A stretch of 6,192 nucleotides of DNA from Deltaproteobacteria bacterium (GTDB taxonomy: Bacteria; Myxococcota_A; Polyangia; Polyangiales; Houyiibacteriaceae). Of the stretch, positions 1 to 5,426 are shown piece by piece; the stretch's first letter is position 1, and each line of letters starts with the position of its first letter. The DNA lies in NCBI GenBank assembly GCA_019309605.1, contig JAFDFW010000127.1:1-6192 (forward strand), written 5' to 3'. The translations under genes were made by a program, and so were the position numbers. Below the pieces are notes generated by a model. The model saw only the letters and a program-made list of their open reading frames with translations. It was not told the DNA's origin and made no database searches.

Positions 1-195
1 GCCTCGGCACTGGCAGCCGTGCTCGCGCTCGCGTGGCTACCCCGAGACCACTTGGCTGGCCAGGTCGCTCTAGCCATCGTCGCCATCGGCATCCTCGCAA
101 CATTCGTAGCCGAAGTCCCAACCACTATCCGCGTCGCCCGCGGAGCCCCCATGCCGCGCGGCTATGTCTACCGCTCCAAAAGCTCGGACGACTAG
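1..195 (+). CDS. C-terminal end of an unidentified membrane protein (5'-partial)
   Basis: Frame 1 is open from the left edge to a TAG at 193-195 and gives 64 residues. The first 13 residues (ASALAAVLALAWL) and residues about 21-38 (QVALAIVAIGILATFVAE) are hydrophobic, separated by a short polar turn (PRDHLAG), so they look like the last two transmembrane helices of a polytopic inner-membrane protein. A basic tail follows (TTIRVARG, then YVYRSKSSDD), which by the positive-inside rule would lie in the cytoplasm. The start codon and most of the protein are outside the window, so I cannot assign a family. The stop codon is only 10 bp from the stop of the converging lipoprotein gene, which supports both gene ends. 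The frame is inferred from hydrophobicity and gene packing; a chance open frame is possible but less likely. Confidence 0.65.
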   Translation, partial: ASALAAVLALAWLPRDHLAGQVALAIVAIGILATFVAEVPTTIRVARGAPMPRGYVYRSKSSDD

Positions 196-205
196 CAGCC
201 ACCCC

Positions 206-2692
206 CTACGGCATCGGCGCGCCGGTAGTCCAGGTTCCGAGCTGAATCTCGCACGCGCCCTGGAGCTCGCCCAACGAAGGCCAATCGCCGCCGGCACCGA
301 AATGTTGAATCTGGCCGCGGAACGAAATCTGGACCGCCGCCGCACGAAAGTCGCACTGGCCGATCTGGCCTGCGGTCGAGCAGGGATCCTCGGAGCACAC
401 GACCCCGCCGCCCGCGCTGCATACCTCATCGAAAGCCGGCGCGATCGCGGCATTGGGGTAGATGTCGGTGCACAGCGACGGCGCCTCGGTCGCGTAGAAG
501 CTTCCGACGAGGTCACCGCCTGGGTCCATCCCGCAGCCCGCGGACGGCATCTGAAAGCGACCGTTGATGGGTACCGGGGTGACACGAGTCTCGTTGCCGA
601 CTCGCTCCACATGGCAGATGGTGCCGCTGACATTGGCGACCAAATCATCCTCTCGGCTGAACGAGACGATCTCGACGTTGACGAAGTCTCCACACTCGCC
701 TTCACCCAGTCCACCGCCGAATCCCTCCGTCGGCATCGGGTCATCCGTGTACTGGACCAAGACGAGGGCCTCGAAGCTCCCGGTTGCGCCCGTGCACTCG
801 AGCGTGCGCCCGTTGTGGCCTACGATGAGCAGGGTCGCCATTGGCACCGAGAACTCGTCGAACTGCGCTAGCGTCACCTGCCAAACCAAGCGACCCTCGC
901 CGTCCGTGATGCCCATCGGAAAGGGCGCGAACACGAAATCACCGCGCGCCGTGCCCGCACCGCCGACGGTGAGCGTCCACAACGACTCGATCGCAGGGCC
1001 GACCGTGAGCTTGATCGGATGACGGCTGTACACGGTTCCGCTTTCCTCGGGGAGCGTGACGCGAGCTTCGATTTCAACCTCGGTAGGACTGCGGATCTCT
1101 TGGTTGAACGAGACGGGGATGGTCATGACGGTCCCGCCCAAGATCGGATCGTCGACCTCGAACTCCCGACTGATCGGCCCGCCGTTGCCGTCAAAGATCT
1201 GGACTTTGAACTCCTTGGCCTCGACTTCCGCGAACCCTACAATCTCCACGGTGACATCGACCACGGTGTTCCCTTCAGGGGTGATCTCCCGCGCTTCGAG
1301 CATGCCGCCTTCGTCGGGGAAGGGCACGAGGCCGTTGGGGTCGATGATCGAGATGATCTCGCGGACTCGGATCTTCTCCTCACCATTGCCCTTGCTCACG
1401 ATGGTGAGCTTCGGGTTTTTGTCGCCTCGCGTGAACTCGTCGAGGTTGGCCTCTCTCACATCTTTGAGAGCGTCCTCGAGAGTTTCGCCCTTGATGATCA
1501 GTCGGTCGAACAGGACGCCGATGGTTTGGTTGTCGTCGGCCGAGTTGATGACGTCGGACCAGCCGAGGATCGCACCCCGCGCACCGGACCCGATGTCGAG
1601 CGGCACTGTGTGACTCGTACAGGCACGCAGGTAGAGAAACGCGTTCTTCAGACCGCTGGGGTACTTATCTTGGTGCCAGATCTCGTCGTAACCCCAGTAC
1701 TTGATCGTGACGTCCGTGAGCACGCCGTCGCCCGGCATGAATCCGGGGACTGGAATCCACGCCATCTTCAGGTTGCCGCAGAACACTCCGTCGCTGTCCA
1801 GATCCGCGACCTCGGCGTTTTCGTACGCGTCGAGCCTCTCCTTTTGCGCTGGGGTGATGCTTGCGACGACGAATGGACGCGGGCGGCCGAAAAGCGCCCT
1901 GAGTGTGGTCGTGTCCCCGCCGGTGAGCTCATCCCCGTTCCCGAGCTCGACAATTTCGTTTCGCAGCCAACCCGACTCCTCGCACATTCTCCCTGAGAAC
2001 AAGGCCGAATACGTAGGATTGTCGGTAGGTAAATGCTTGCCGTGGGTGGTCACCCAGATGAAGCGGTAGTCGTTCCAGTTTCCGAAATGCTCGTCCAGGA
2101 CATCCCGGTTCGTGAGGTGGTCGACCGTCTCGTAGTCGTGCAGCTTGGAGAGCTCGTTCTGCCATGTGGCGACTGGCGTCACGATGAACTCCTCGAACGG
2201 TTCGATGATGAGCGCCTTTTTCTTTATCTTCGTTTCGGAGTCGTCCTCGCGAAGGACGCGTTTCGGGACGGGCCCGCTCGCTCCCGACTTTGCGGTGAGT
2301 TCCGCAGGGTTTTCCCGCGCGATTCCCGGACCGGGATCATAGAACCACTGGGCCGAACCCCCGGTGACCCGAAAGCGAATCGCGTTCGAATCCCCGACCA
2401 CATGAGCGACGTCTTCTTGCGTCTTCAGCCAAGCCGCGACGTCATCGAAGGATTCACCTGCTGCCAAGCGCTCCTGCACCTCGCCGACGTATTGATGAGA
2501 AAGCGCCCGCGCTTCCGGAGTGACATCCGCCGGTGAGCACGGATATCCCTCGAGCCTGCACTCGCCGGTGACTGGGATGCCCCCGTCCGGGTCTGGCATA
2601 CCCCCGTCGGGATCGACCTGATTTGCCGTGCTCGAGCAGGCGCCGACGGGCAAGGCGAAGGCGAGAAAGATGAGACATGCCGAGCGAGTCAT
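206..2692 (-). CDS. Large lipoprotein with a caspase-fold (clan CD) cysteine peptidase-like domain
   Basis: An 828-residue protein. Residues 1-18 form a lipoprotein signal peptide ending in the lipobox V-G-A-C (Cys19), followed by a flexible Asp/Gly/Pro linker (residues 26-40), so it should be lipid-anchored in the envelope, probably the outer membrane. Residues about 158-415 resemble clan CD peptidases: a first beta strand (KKKALIIEP, 157-165), a strand ending in His-Gly (FIWVTTHGKH, His217), a strand ending in Ala-Cys (FLYLRACTSH, Cys358), then GARGAILGWSD (370-380) and a helix GETLEDALKDVREA (402-415) like those after the catalytic Cys in C11/C14/C25 and CHAT proteins. The His-Cys distance of 141 residues is much longer than the roughly 40-50 usual in caspases, so an insertion is implied. 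Residues about 470-565 look like an Ig-type beta sandwich; 570-828 are beta-rich with about a dozen cysteines. The ATG is forced: an in-frame TAA lies three codons upstream (2702-2704). The GGAGGAG at 2711-2717 is 18 nt away, rather far. Substrate unknown; peptidase activity is inferred, not shown. Confidence 0.9.
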   Translation of the reverse strand: MTRSACLIFLAFALPVGACSSTANQVDPDGGMPDPDGGIPVTGECRLEGYPCSPADVTPEARALSHQYVGEVQERLAAGESFDDVAAWLKTQEDVAHVVGDSNAIRFRVTGGSAQWFYDPGPGIARENPAELTAKSGASGPVPKRVLREDDSETKIKKKALIIEPFEEFIVTPVATWQNELSKLHDYETVDHLTNRDVLDEHFGNWNDYRFIWVTTHGKHLPTDNPTYSALFSGRMCEESGWLRNEIVELGNGDELTGGDTTTLRALFGRPRPFVVASITPAQKERLDAYENAEVADLDSDGVFCGNLKMAWIPVPGFMPGDGVLTDVTIKYWGYDEIWHQDKYPSGLKNAFLYLRACTSHTVPLDIGSGARGAILGWSDVINSADDNQTIGVLFDRLIIKGETLEDALKDVREANLDEFTRGDKNPKLTIVSKGNGEEKIRVREIISIIDPNGLVPFPDEGGMLEAREITPEGNTVVDVTVEIVGFAEVEAKEFKVQIFDGNGGPISREFEVDDPILGGTVMTIPVSFNQEIRSPTEVEIEARVTLPEESGTVYSRHPIKLTVGPAIESLWTLTVGGAGTARGDFVFAPFPMGITDGEGRLVWQVTLAQFDEFSVPMATLLIVGHNGRTLECTGATGSFEALVLVQYTDDPMPTEGFGGGLGEGECGDFVNVEIVSFSREDDLVANVSGTICHVERVGNETRVTPVPINGRFQMPSAGCGMDPGGDLVGSFYATEAPSLCTDIYPNAAIAPAFDEVCSAGGGVVCSEDPCSTAGQIGQCDFRAAAVQISFRGQIQHFGAGGDWPSLGELQGACEIQLGTWTTGAPMP

Positions 2693-2743
2693 CCGACCGT
2701 TTTACGGCAGCTCCTCCGAGATAATCAAGGTAGGAGTCCGCGG

Positions 2744-2761
2744 TTGTGACCCAACGCACAA
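2744..2761. promoter_or_regulatory. Possible operator dyad upstream of the lipoprotein gene
   Basis: TTGTG (2744-2748) and CACAA (2757-2761) form a perfect 5-bp inverted repeat with an 8-bp spacer, about 52 bp upstream of the lipoprotein start and inside the 123-bp gap after the EthD gene. The size and spacing suit a dimeric helix-turn-helix regulator. Five-base arms can occur by chance, so this is only a candidate. I found no convincing -35/-10 pair beside it. Confidence 0.2.
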
Positions 2762-2815
2762 GGGGCTTCGCACCTCCGGGTGACAGGCGCCCGTGATGCA
2801 GGGCGGTTCCGTTCG

Positions 2816-3130
2816 TCAACCAACCTCTGCAGCGTAAGACTCACAAAACAAAACCGTCACGCCACCCGATGCAAAGCTCCCGAAACCCCGCGCCATCTGC
2901 TGCCCGAGCTCCGAGTTCAGCCCACTCTGCATCGCTTCCTCGGATGCAAAGCACAACTCTGCAATGAGATAGAAAGGCGAGTCACCCTTTGCGGCGCCAG
3001 ACACCCGATTGATGTCGAGCGCCTGCAGCCCTGGAAGTTTGCCTAGCAAAGGTTGGTGCACCTGCTCGAAGTGCTGATCAAAACCTGGCGGGTCGATCGG
3101 GTTCCCAAAAAGCACGATGACTTTGACCAT
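2816..3130 (-). CDS. EthD-family protein (dimeric alpha-beta barrel)
   Basis: A 104-residue protein matching the usual length and layout of EthD-like proteins. It opens with a beta strand (MVKVIVLFGNP), continues with the family-type segment FDQHFEQVHQPLLGKLPGL (residues 17-35, with His20, His25 and Pro27), and closes with a helix (SEEAMQSGLNSELGQQMA) and a last strand (GGVTVLFCESY). EthD proteins are small ferredoxin-like-fold dimers; the founding member is needed for a cytochrome P450 system that degrades fuel ethers, but most members have unknown roles. The frame stays open upstream to 3283, but those 51 residues do not look like a domain and cover the regulatory spacer, so I chose the ATG at 3130, where the fold begins. 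A strong AGGAGGTG (3158-3165) is too far (27 nt) to serve this ATG; a GTG at 3139 is an alternative. It is divergent from the AraC gene and is its likely target. Confidence 0.8.
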   Translation of the reverse strand: MVKVIVLFGNPIDPPGFDQHFEQVHQPLLGKLPGLQALDINRVSGAAKGDSPFYLIAELCFASEEAMQSGLNSELGQQMARGFGSFASGGVTVLFCESYAAEVG

Positions 3131-3249
3131 GATGATCACCGCTTCCGCCCGCCAACGCACCTCCTGTGAAATGAGCTCAAACACCGTGTTCAGACTGGCC
3201 AAGGCGGGGTGCGAAAGGGTCCCGATAGCGTGCTGGATCGTCCCCAAAA

Positions 3250-3293
3250 TCTCGCGATCAGGCCCTGATTGAGGAAAAACCACGGGCGCGAGA
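3250..3293. promoter_or_regulatory. Nested inverted repeats in the araC/EthD divergent spacer
   Basis: Two dyads are nested. The inner one is ATCAGG-C-CCTGAT (3257-3269), a 6-bp palindrome with one central base. The outer one pairs TCTCGCG (3250-3256) with CGCGAGA (3287-3293), 7 bp each, directly flanking the inner one on its left and ending 4 bp before the araC ATG. The inner dyad has the symmetry of an operator for a dimeric regulator. The outer dyad could fold in the araC mRNA and cover its ribosome binding region. Both lie between divergent genes, where shared control is common. Function is inferred from position and symmetry only. Confidence 0.4.
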
Positions 3294-3297
3294 CGAT

Positions 3298-4212
3298 ATG
3301 GCGATGATCCTCGAACGCCTATTTGAGAACTTGGTGCTAACGGTGGATCCCTTCGCGACCTGTCAGTTGTCCGACGGGTGGAGGCTCAAACTTCCGTGCC
3401 GTGATTGGGTGACGTTCCACTACACGCTGCACGGCGGCGGCGGGCTGCGCCTCTCGACAGGTGAGACCCTTCCGCTCCAAACCAACTCGCTCGCGATCAT
3501 GCCCCCGAACTTCACCCATGCCATCGAGTGCGGTTCCGAGGTGCATCACGAAACGGGAGTGGAGGGTCAGGTAACCGACGCGCCCCTGTGTGAGTTCGTC
3601 GCCGGCAATCTCGATGAAGTGAGCCTAACAATTGCCTGCGGCCGCATTCAGGTGACCTACGGCGAAGGCCTCGGCCTTTTCGACCGCATGGAGAAAGCCC
3701 TCGTCCTCGATTTCAACGACTCGCCACAAATGCGTGCCACGTTCGAGGCGCTCGTGAGCGAGTATCACGAAACGGGCCCCGCTAGCCACGCCATGATGAC
3801 GGCGCTCATGAACCAGTGCTTGATCATGGTGCTGAGACGCGTGAGCGACGAGGCCCAAGGCTCGCTGCCCTGGTTGTCGGCTCTAGAGGACCCGCAGCTA
3901 GCGAGCGTCATCGATGCGATGCTCGAACACCCCGAGCAGAACCACACGGTCGAGTCACTCGCATCGATCGCTCACATGAGCCGGTCGGCTTTCGCGCGCC
4001 GGTTCGCGGAGTGCTTCAACCGACCCCCAATGGACTACCTGCGCGACGTCCGCCTCCGCCGCGCCGCCCAGCTTCTATCCCGAGGCGATCTATCCGTAGA
4101 CGAGATAGCAGGCAAAGTAGGCTTCTCCAGCCGCAGCCACTTCTCCCGCACATTCCGAGACCACTTCGGCACTCCCCCGCTAACATTCCGCGAAGACCTA
4201 GCCGCCCAGTGA
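3298..4212 (+). CDS. AraC-family transcriptional regulator with cupin sensor domain
   Basis: A 304-residue protein, a normal length for this family. Residues about 5-185 form a cupin-type sensor domain of the kind seen in many AraC regulators: LSDGWRLKLPCRDWVTFHY, then GETLPLQTNSLAIMPPNFTHAIE, the turn-rich strand pair that lines the ligand pocket. Residues about 200-302 are the paired helix-turn-helix DNA-binding domain: TVESLASIAHMSRSAFARRF (217-236), the linker YLRDVRLRRAAQLL, and the second HTH LSVDEIAGKVGFSSRSHFSRTF (265-286), ending FGTPPLTFR, the family signature. It binds DNA in the cytoplasm, probably as a ligand-dependent activator. The gene is divergent from the EthD gene, so that gene and itself are likely targets. 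The start is ATG 3298; a second in-frame ATG at 3304 is possible, and neither has a strong Shine-Dalgarno sequence. The ligand cannot be read from the sequence. Confidence 0.93.
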   Translation: MAMILERLFENLVLTVDPFATCQLSDGWRLKLPCRDWVTFHYTLHGGGGLRLSTGETLPLQTNSLAIMPPNFTHAIECGSEVHHETGVEGQVTDAPLCEFVAGNLDEVSLTIACGRIQVTYGEGLGLFDRMEKALVLDFNDSPQMRATFEALVSEYHETGPASHAMMTALMNQCLIMVLRRVSDEAQGSLPWLSALEDPQLASVIDAMLEHPEQNHTVESLASIAHMSRSAFARRFAECFNRPPMDYLRDVRLRRAAQLLSRGDLSVDEIAGKVGFSSRSHFSRTFRDHFGTPPLTFREDLAAQ

Positions 4213-4237
4213 GCCGCCTGACGGCCTTGCGGGGGAT

Positions 4238-4277
4238 TGCTGGAGACACTCCGGTAGGAACCGGAGCGCCTCCAGCA
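4238..4277. terminator. Two-tier hairpin between convergent genes, likely bidirectional terminator
   Basis: An outer 8-bp stem TGCTGGAG (4238-4245) / CTCCAGCA (4270-4277) encloses a 3x3 internal loop (ACA/CGC) and an inner 7-bp stem CTCCGGT (4249-4255) / ACCGGAG (4260-4266) with a 4-nt AGGA loop. It starts 26 bp after the araC stop and lies 42 bp beyond the end of the cysteine-rich gene coming from the other side, so it can act on both transcripts. There is no T-tract on either side, so it may be an imperfect intrinsic terminator or a 3'-end stabiliser. Confidence 0.6.
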
Positions 4278-4318
4278 CGATTCATTGTGCCCGCTTAGAC
4301 GGGTTCATGGACTGCTTA

Positions 4319-4717
4319 CTAGCATTGCGGTCCGCAGACCCCGGCGGCGGCTGCCGCGTCGCAGAATTCGCACTCGACGATGGCGTTGCAAATTACCTCT
4401 TGGATGTGCTTCAAGTCGCCAGCGTTCGGGGCGCCCTCAAGCTGCACCGATGCGCTGTTGGTCAGCCCCTCGAGATCGCCGCTCGCAAAGCCCGCACCGC
4501 AAGCCGGTACGCTGAAGAAGCCCAACAAGGCCGCTCCCACCTCCGGACACTCCAAATCCGTGGGGACGCATCCAAAGTTCCAACACGCTTGTGCGGCACC
4601 CATGGCCCTAGCCACGATCGAGTTGCAAGTGCCGTTGTCGTTGTCCGCGTGAGCACCTGATGCCGAAATAGCCACCGCGACAAGCGCGGCGAACGCAATA
4701 GAGAGTAGTGTTTTCAT
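4319..4717 (-). CDS. Secreted ten-cysteine small protein, family not recognised
   Basis: A 132-residue protein with a clear Sec signal peptide: Met-Lys-Thr, a hydrophobic core (LLSIAFAALVAVAISA), and a GAHA cleavage site after residue 24, leaving a mature protein of about 108 residues starting DNDNGTC. Ten cysteines follow at 31, 45, 50, 57, 73, 110, 116, 119, 128 and 132, enough for five disulfides, with Cys as the last residue. Residues 31-35 (CNSIV) and 110-114 (CNAIV) repeat, which hints at an old internal duplication. It probably acts in the periplasm or outside the cell. The frame is open 24 codons further upstream, but only the ATG at 4717 gives a signal peptide. A hairpin overlaps its ribosome binding region. 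I do not recognise a family and infer no enzyme function. Confidence 0.82.
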   Translation of the reverse strand: MKTLLSIAFAALVAVAISASGAHADNDNGTCNSIVARAMGAAQACWNFGCVPTDLECPEVGAALLGFFSVPACGAGFASGDLEGLTNSASVQLEGAPNAGDLKHIQEVICNAIVECEFCDAAAAAGVCGPQC

Positions 4718-4748
4718 GACCTCTTTCTTTCGTAGATTCTGAAAGAGG
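4718..4748 (-). promoter_or_regulatory. Leader hairpin that would mask the ribosome binding region of the cysteine-rich gene
   Basis: On the minus strand, CCTCTTTC (4748-4741) pairs perfectly with GAAAGAGG (4727-4720) across a 13-nt loop. The second arm is the only Shine-Dalgarno-like purine run before the ATG and ends 2 nt from it. Folded mRNA would hide this run; opening would expose it. This fits translational control by temperature, a protein or a small RNA, but the stem is A/G-C/U rich and could also simply be a local structure. A second stem, GGGAGCG (4747-4753) with CGCTCCC (4775-4781), overlaps this one by two bases and could compete with it. Confidence 0.45.
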
Positions 4749-4815
4749 GAGCGGCGCGGCTGGGTACGTCGCAACGCTCCCAGACCCACGAGGCTCTCGC
4801 CAACACCAATAACCG

Positions 4816-4842
4816 TTTATACGTAGTTGTTTGGGTTGTTTG
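4816..4842 (-). promoter_or_regulatory. Promoter-like segment with tandem octamer upstream of the cysteine-rich gene
   Basis: Read on the minus strand, CAAACAAC occurs twice in a row with one base between (plus-strand GTTGTTTG at 4826-4833 and 4835-4842, a 9-bp period). It is followed by TACG and then TATAAA (4821-4816), a fair -10 element about 99 bp before the ATG. No good -35 hexamer is visible; the tandem repeats occupy that position, as do binding sites of some response regulators and activators. The inference is an activator-dependent promoter with a leader of roughly 90 nt. Confidence 0.35.
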
Positions 4843-4898
4843 CGTCACCCGCGCGCCTCCGCGCCGTGCTAGAGTTCAATCCCGCCCGCGACACGATC

Positions 4899-4916
4899 GA
4901 TGAGTTCACACTCATC
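4899..4916. repeat. Short perfect hairpin dyad GATGAGT / ACTCATC
   Basis: GATGAGT (4899-4905) and ACTCATC (4910-4916) form a perfect 7-bp stem with a TCAC loop. It lies in the non-coding region, about 180 bp upstream of the cysteine-rich gene start and 213 bp upstream of the short lipoprotein gene. It could be an operator or part of a small transcript. No T-tract follows, so a terminator is less likely. Confidence 0.4.
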
Positions 4917-5069
4917 CAGAATTAGTGACGCCACAGTACAATGCTGGCAGTGCAACACCCCTAAGCCGCGCAGGGATTGCGCGTCGGGCGCTCAAACGCA
5001 GCACGTTCGCGATGCGGCCCTCGGAAGTACGGGAAAAGCAAGCGCCGGAGGGTGGCATGCATGTTGCTC

Positions 5070-5102
5070 CATCCAAGTTGAACCACGCACGTGTTTTGGA
5101 TG
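5070..5102. promoter_or_regulatory. Inverted repeat upstream of the short lipoprotein gene
   Basis: CATCCAA (5070-5076) and TTGGATG (5096-5102) are a perfect 7-bp inverted repeat with a 19-bp centre that includes the palindrome CACGTG (5088-5093). It ends 26 bp before the lipoprotein ATG, so it could be an operator at the promoter or a hairpin in the leader. No clear -10 element was found near it. Confidence 0.3.
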
Positions 5103-5128
5103 CGCGGGGCAATGAGTGGAGTACTAAG

Positions 5129-5332
5129 ATGAAACATTGGTCTTTGACGCTCGCGTGGGTGCTCGCTTTGGCGAGCATTCCCCTGATCGGCATCGCGGCC
5201 TGTGGCGATGACGGCGCGACGCTAGCAGCGGAGCTCTTCGGTACCTGGGATGCTGTGTCCATCGAAGCAGAAGGAATGAGCACGAGTTGTCCGGGAGAAA
5301 TCGAAATCACGGACACTCTCGAAAAGCGATAG
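5129..5332 (+). CDS. Short lipoprotein, possibly a truncated lipocalin-like protein
   Basis: A 67-residue protein. Residues 1-24 are a lipoprotein signal peptide with a hydrophobic core (LTLAWVLALASIPLIGIA) and the lipobox I-A-A-C (Cys25), followed by GDDG, which suits outer-membrane sorting. The mature part is only about 43 residues and includes LFGTWDAVSIEAEG (36-49), which resembles the first strand (L-x-G-T-W) of lipocalin-like lipoproteins, then one more Cys (53) and a stop. Lipocalin-like proteins are normally well over 100 residues, so the gene may have lost its 3' part; neither of the other two frames downstream continues a similar fold, so a simple one-base frameshift is not supported. 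It may also be a genuine small lipoprotein. The ATG at 5129 has a good GGAG 7 nt upstream (5118-5121); the longer open frame from 4925 lacks a signal peptide at its start. Confidence 0.65.
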   Translation: MKHWSLTLAWVLALASIPLIGIAACGDDGATLAAELFGTWDAVSIEAEGMSTSCPGEIEITDTLEKR

Positions 5333-5398
5333 AAACGTTCAGCGCAGCCCGAGCTTGCTTAGCATCTTCCTTTGTGTGTCAACTTGAGACCTGATTGA

Positions 5399-5412
5399 GC
5401 CGCACTTGCGGC
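5399..5412. promoter_or_regulatory. Near-palindrome before the LuxR-type gene
   Basis: GCCGCA (5399-5404) and TGCGGC (5407-5412) are perfect 6-bp inverted arms with a 2-bp centre, ending 14 bp before the start codon. The centre is too small for a stable mRNA loop, so a protein-binding site is more plausible. Autoregulation by the downstream LuxR-type protein is one possibility. GC-rich DNA makes such dyads common, so confidence is low. Confidence 0.22.
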
Positions 5413-5426
5413 GAGGCGAGTTTCCG

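Larger units (their letters stand above)
4718..5128. other. 411-bp non-coding region between divergent genes
   Basis: The open frames here overlap one another and have no recognisable domains, codon pattern or good start sites, so I see no gene. The stretch holds the leader hairpins of the cysteine-rich gene (4718-4781), an AT-richer promoter-like segment with tandem octamers (4816-4842), a 7-bp stem dyad (4899-4916) and an inverted repeat before the short lipoprotein gene (5070-5102). Part of 4850-5050 shows nothing I can name. An undetected small RNA is possible. Confidence 0.6.

Noticed and set aside
206..228. Possible terminator hairpin CTACGGC / GCCGGTAG after the left-edge gene
   Set aside because: The 7-bp stem has a bulge, lies inside the 3' end of the lipoprotein coding sequence and has no T-tract, so it may be chance.
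164..871. A 235-codon open frame on the plus strand
   Set aside because: It is antisense to the 3' end of the lipoprotein gene, has Arg/Ala-rich composition without a recognisable fold, and overlaps the stop of the upstream gene.
1019..1996. A 325-codon open frame on the plus strand
   Set aside because: It lies wholly inside the lipoprotein gene on the opposite strand. Its protein is rich in Asp, Arg and Val with no domain or signal, as expected for an antisense shadow in GC-rich DNA.
2780..2810. CGCCC / GGGCG stem as a terminator after the EthD gene
   Set aside because: Only five pairs with an 8-nt loop and no T-tract; too weak in this base composition.
3131..3283. 51-residue N-terminal extension of the EthD frame
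   Set aside because: The fold begins at the ATG at 3130, the extension has no match to the family, and it covers the regulatory spacer with the dyads.
4925..5128. Upstream extension of the short lipoprotein frame
   Set aside because: The added 68 residues would place the signal peptide in the middle of the protein, while the ATG at 5129 has its own well-spaced ribosome binding site.
5281..5426. Frameshift repair of the short lipoprotein into another frame
   Set aside because: Translating both other frames past the stop gave no lipocalin-like strands, so a single-base frameshift is not supported.
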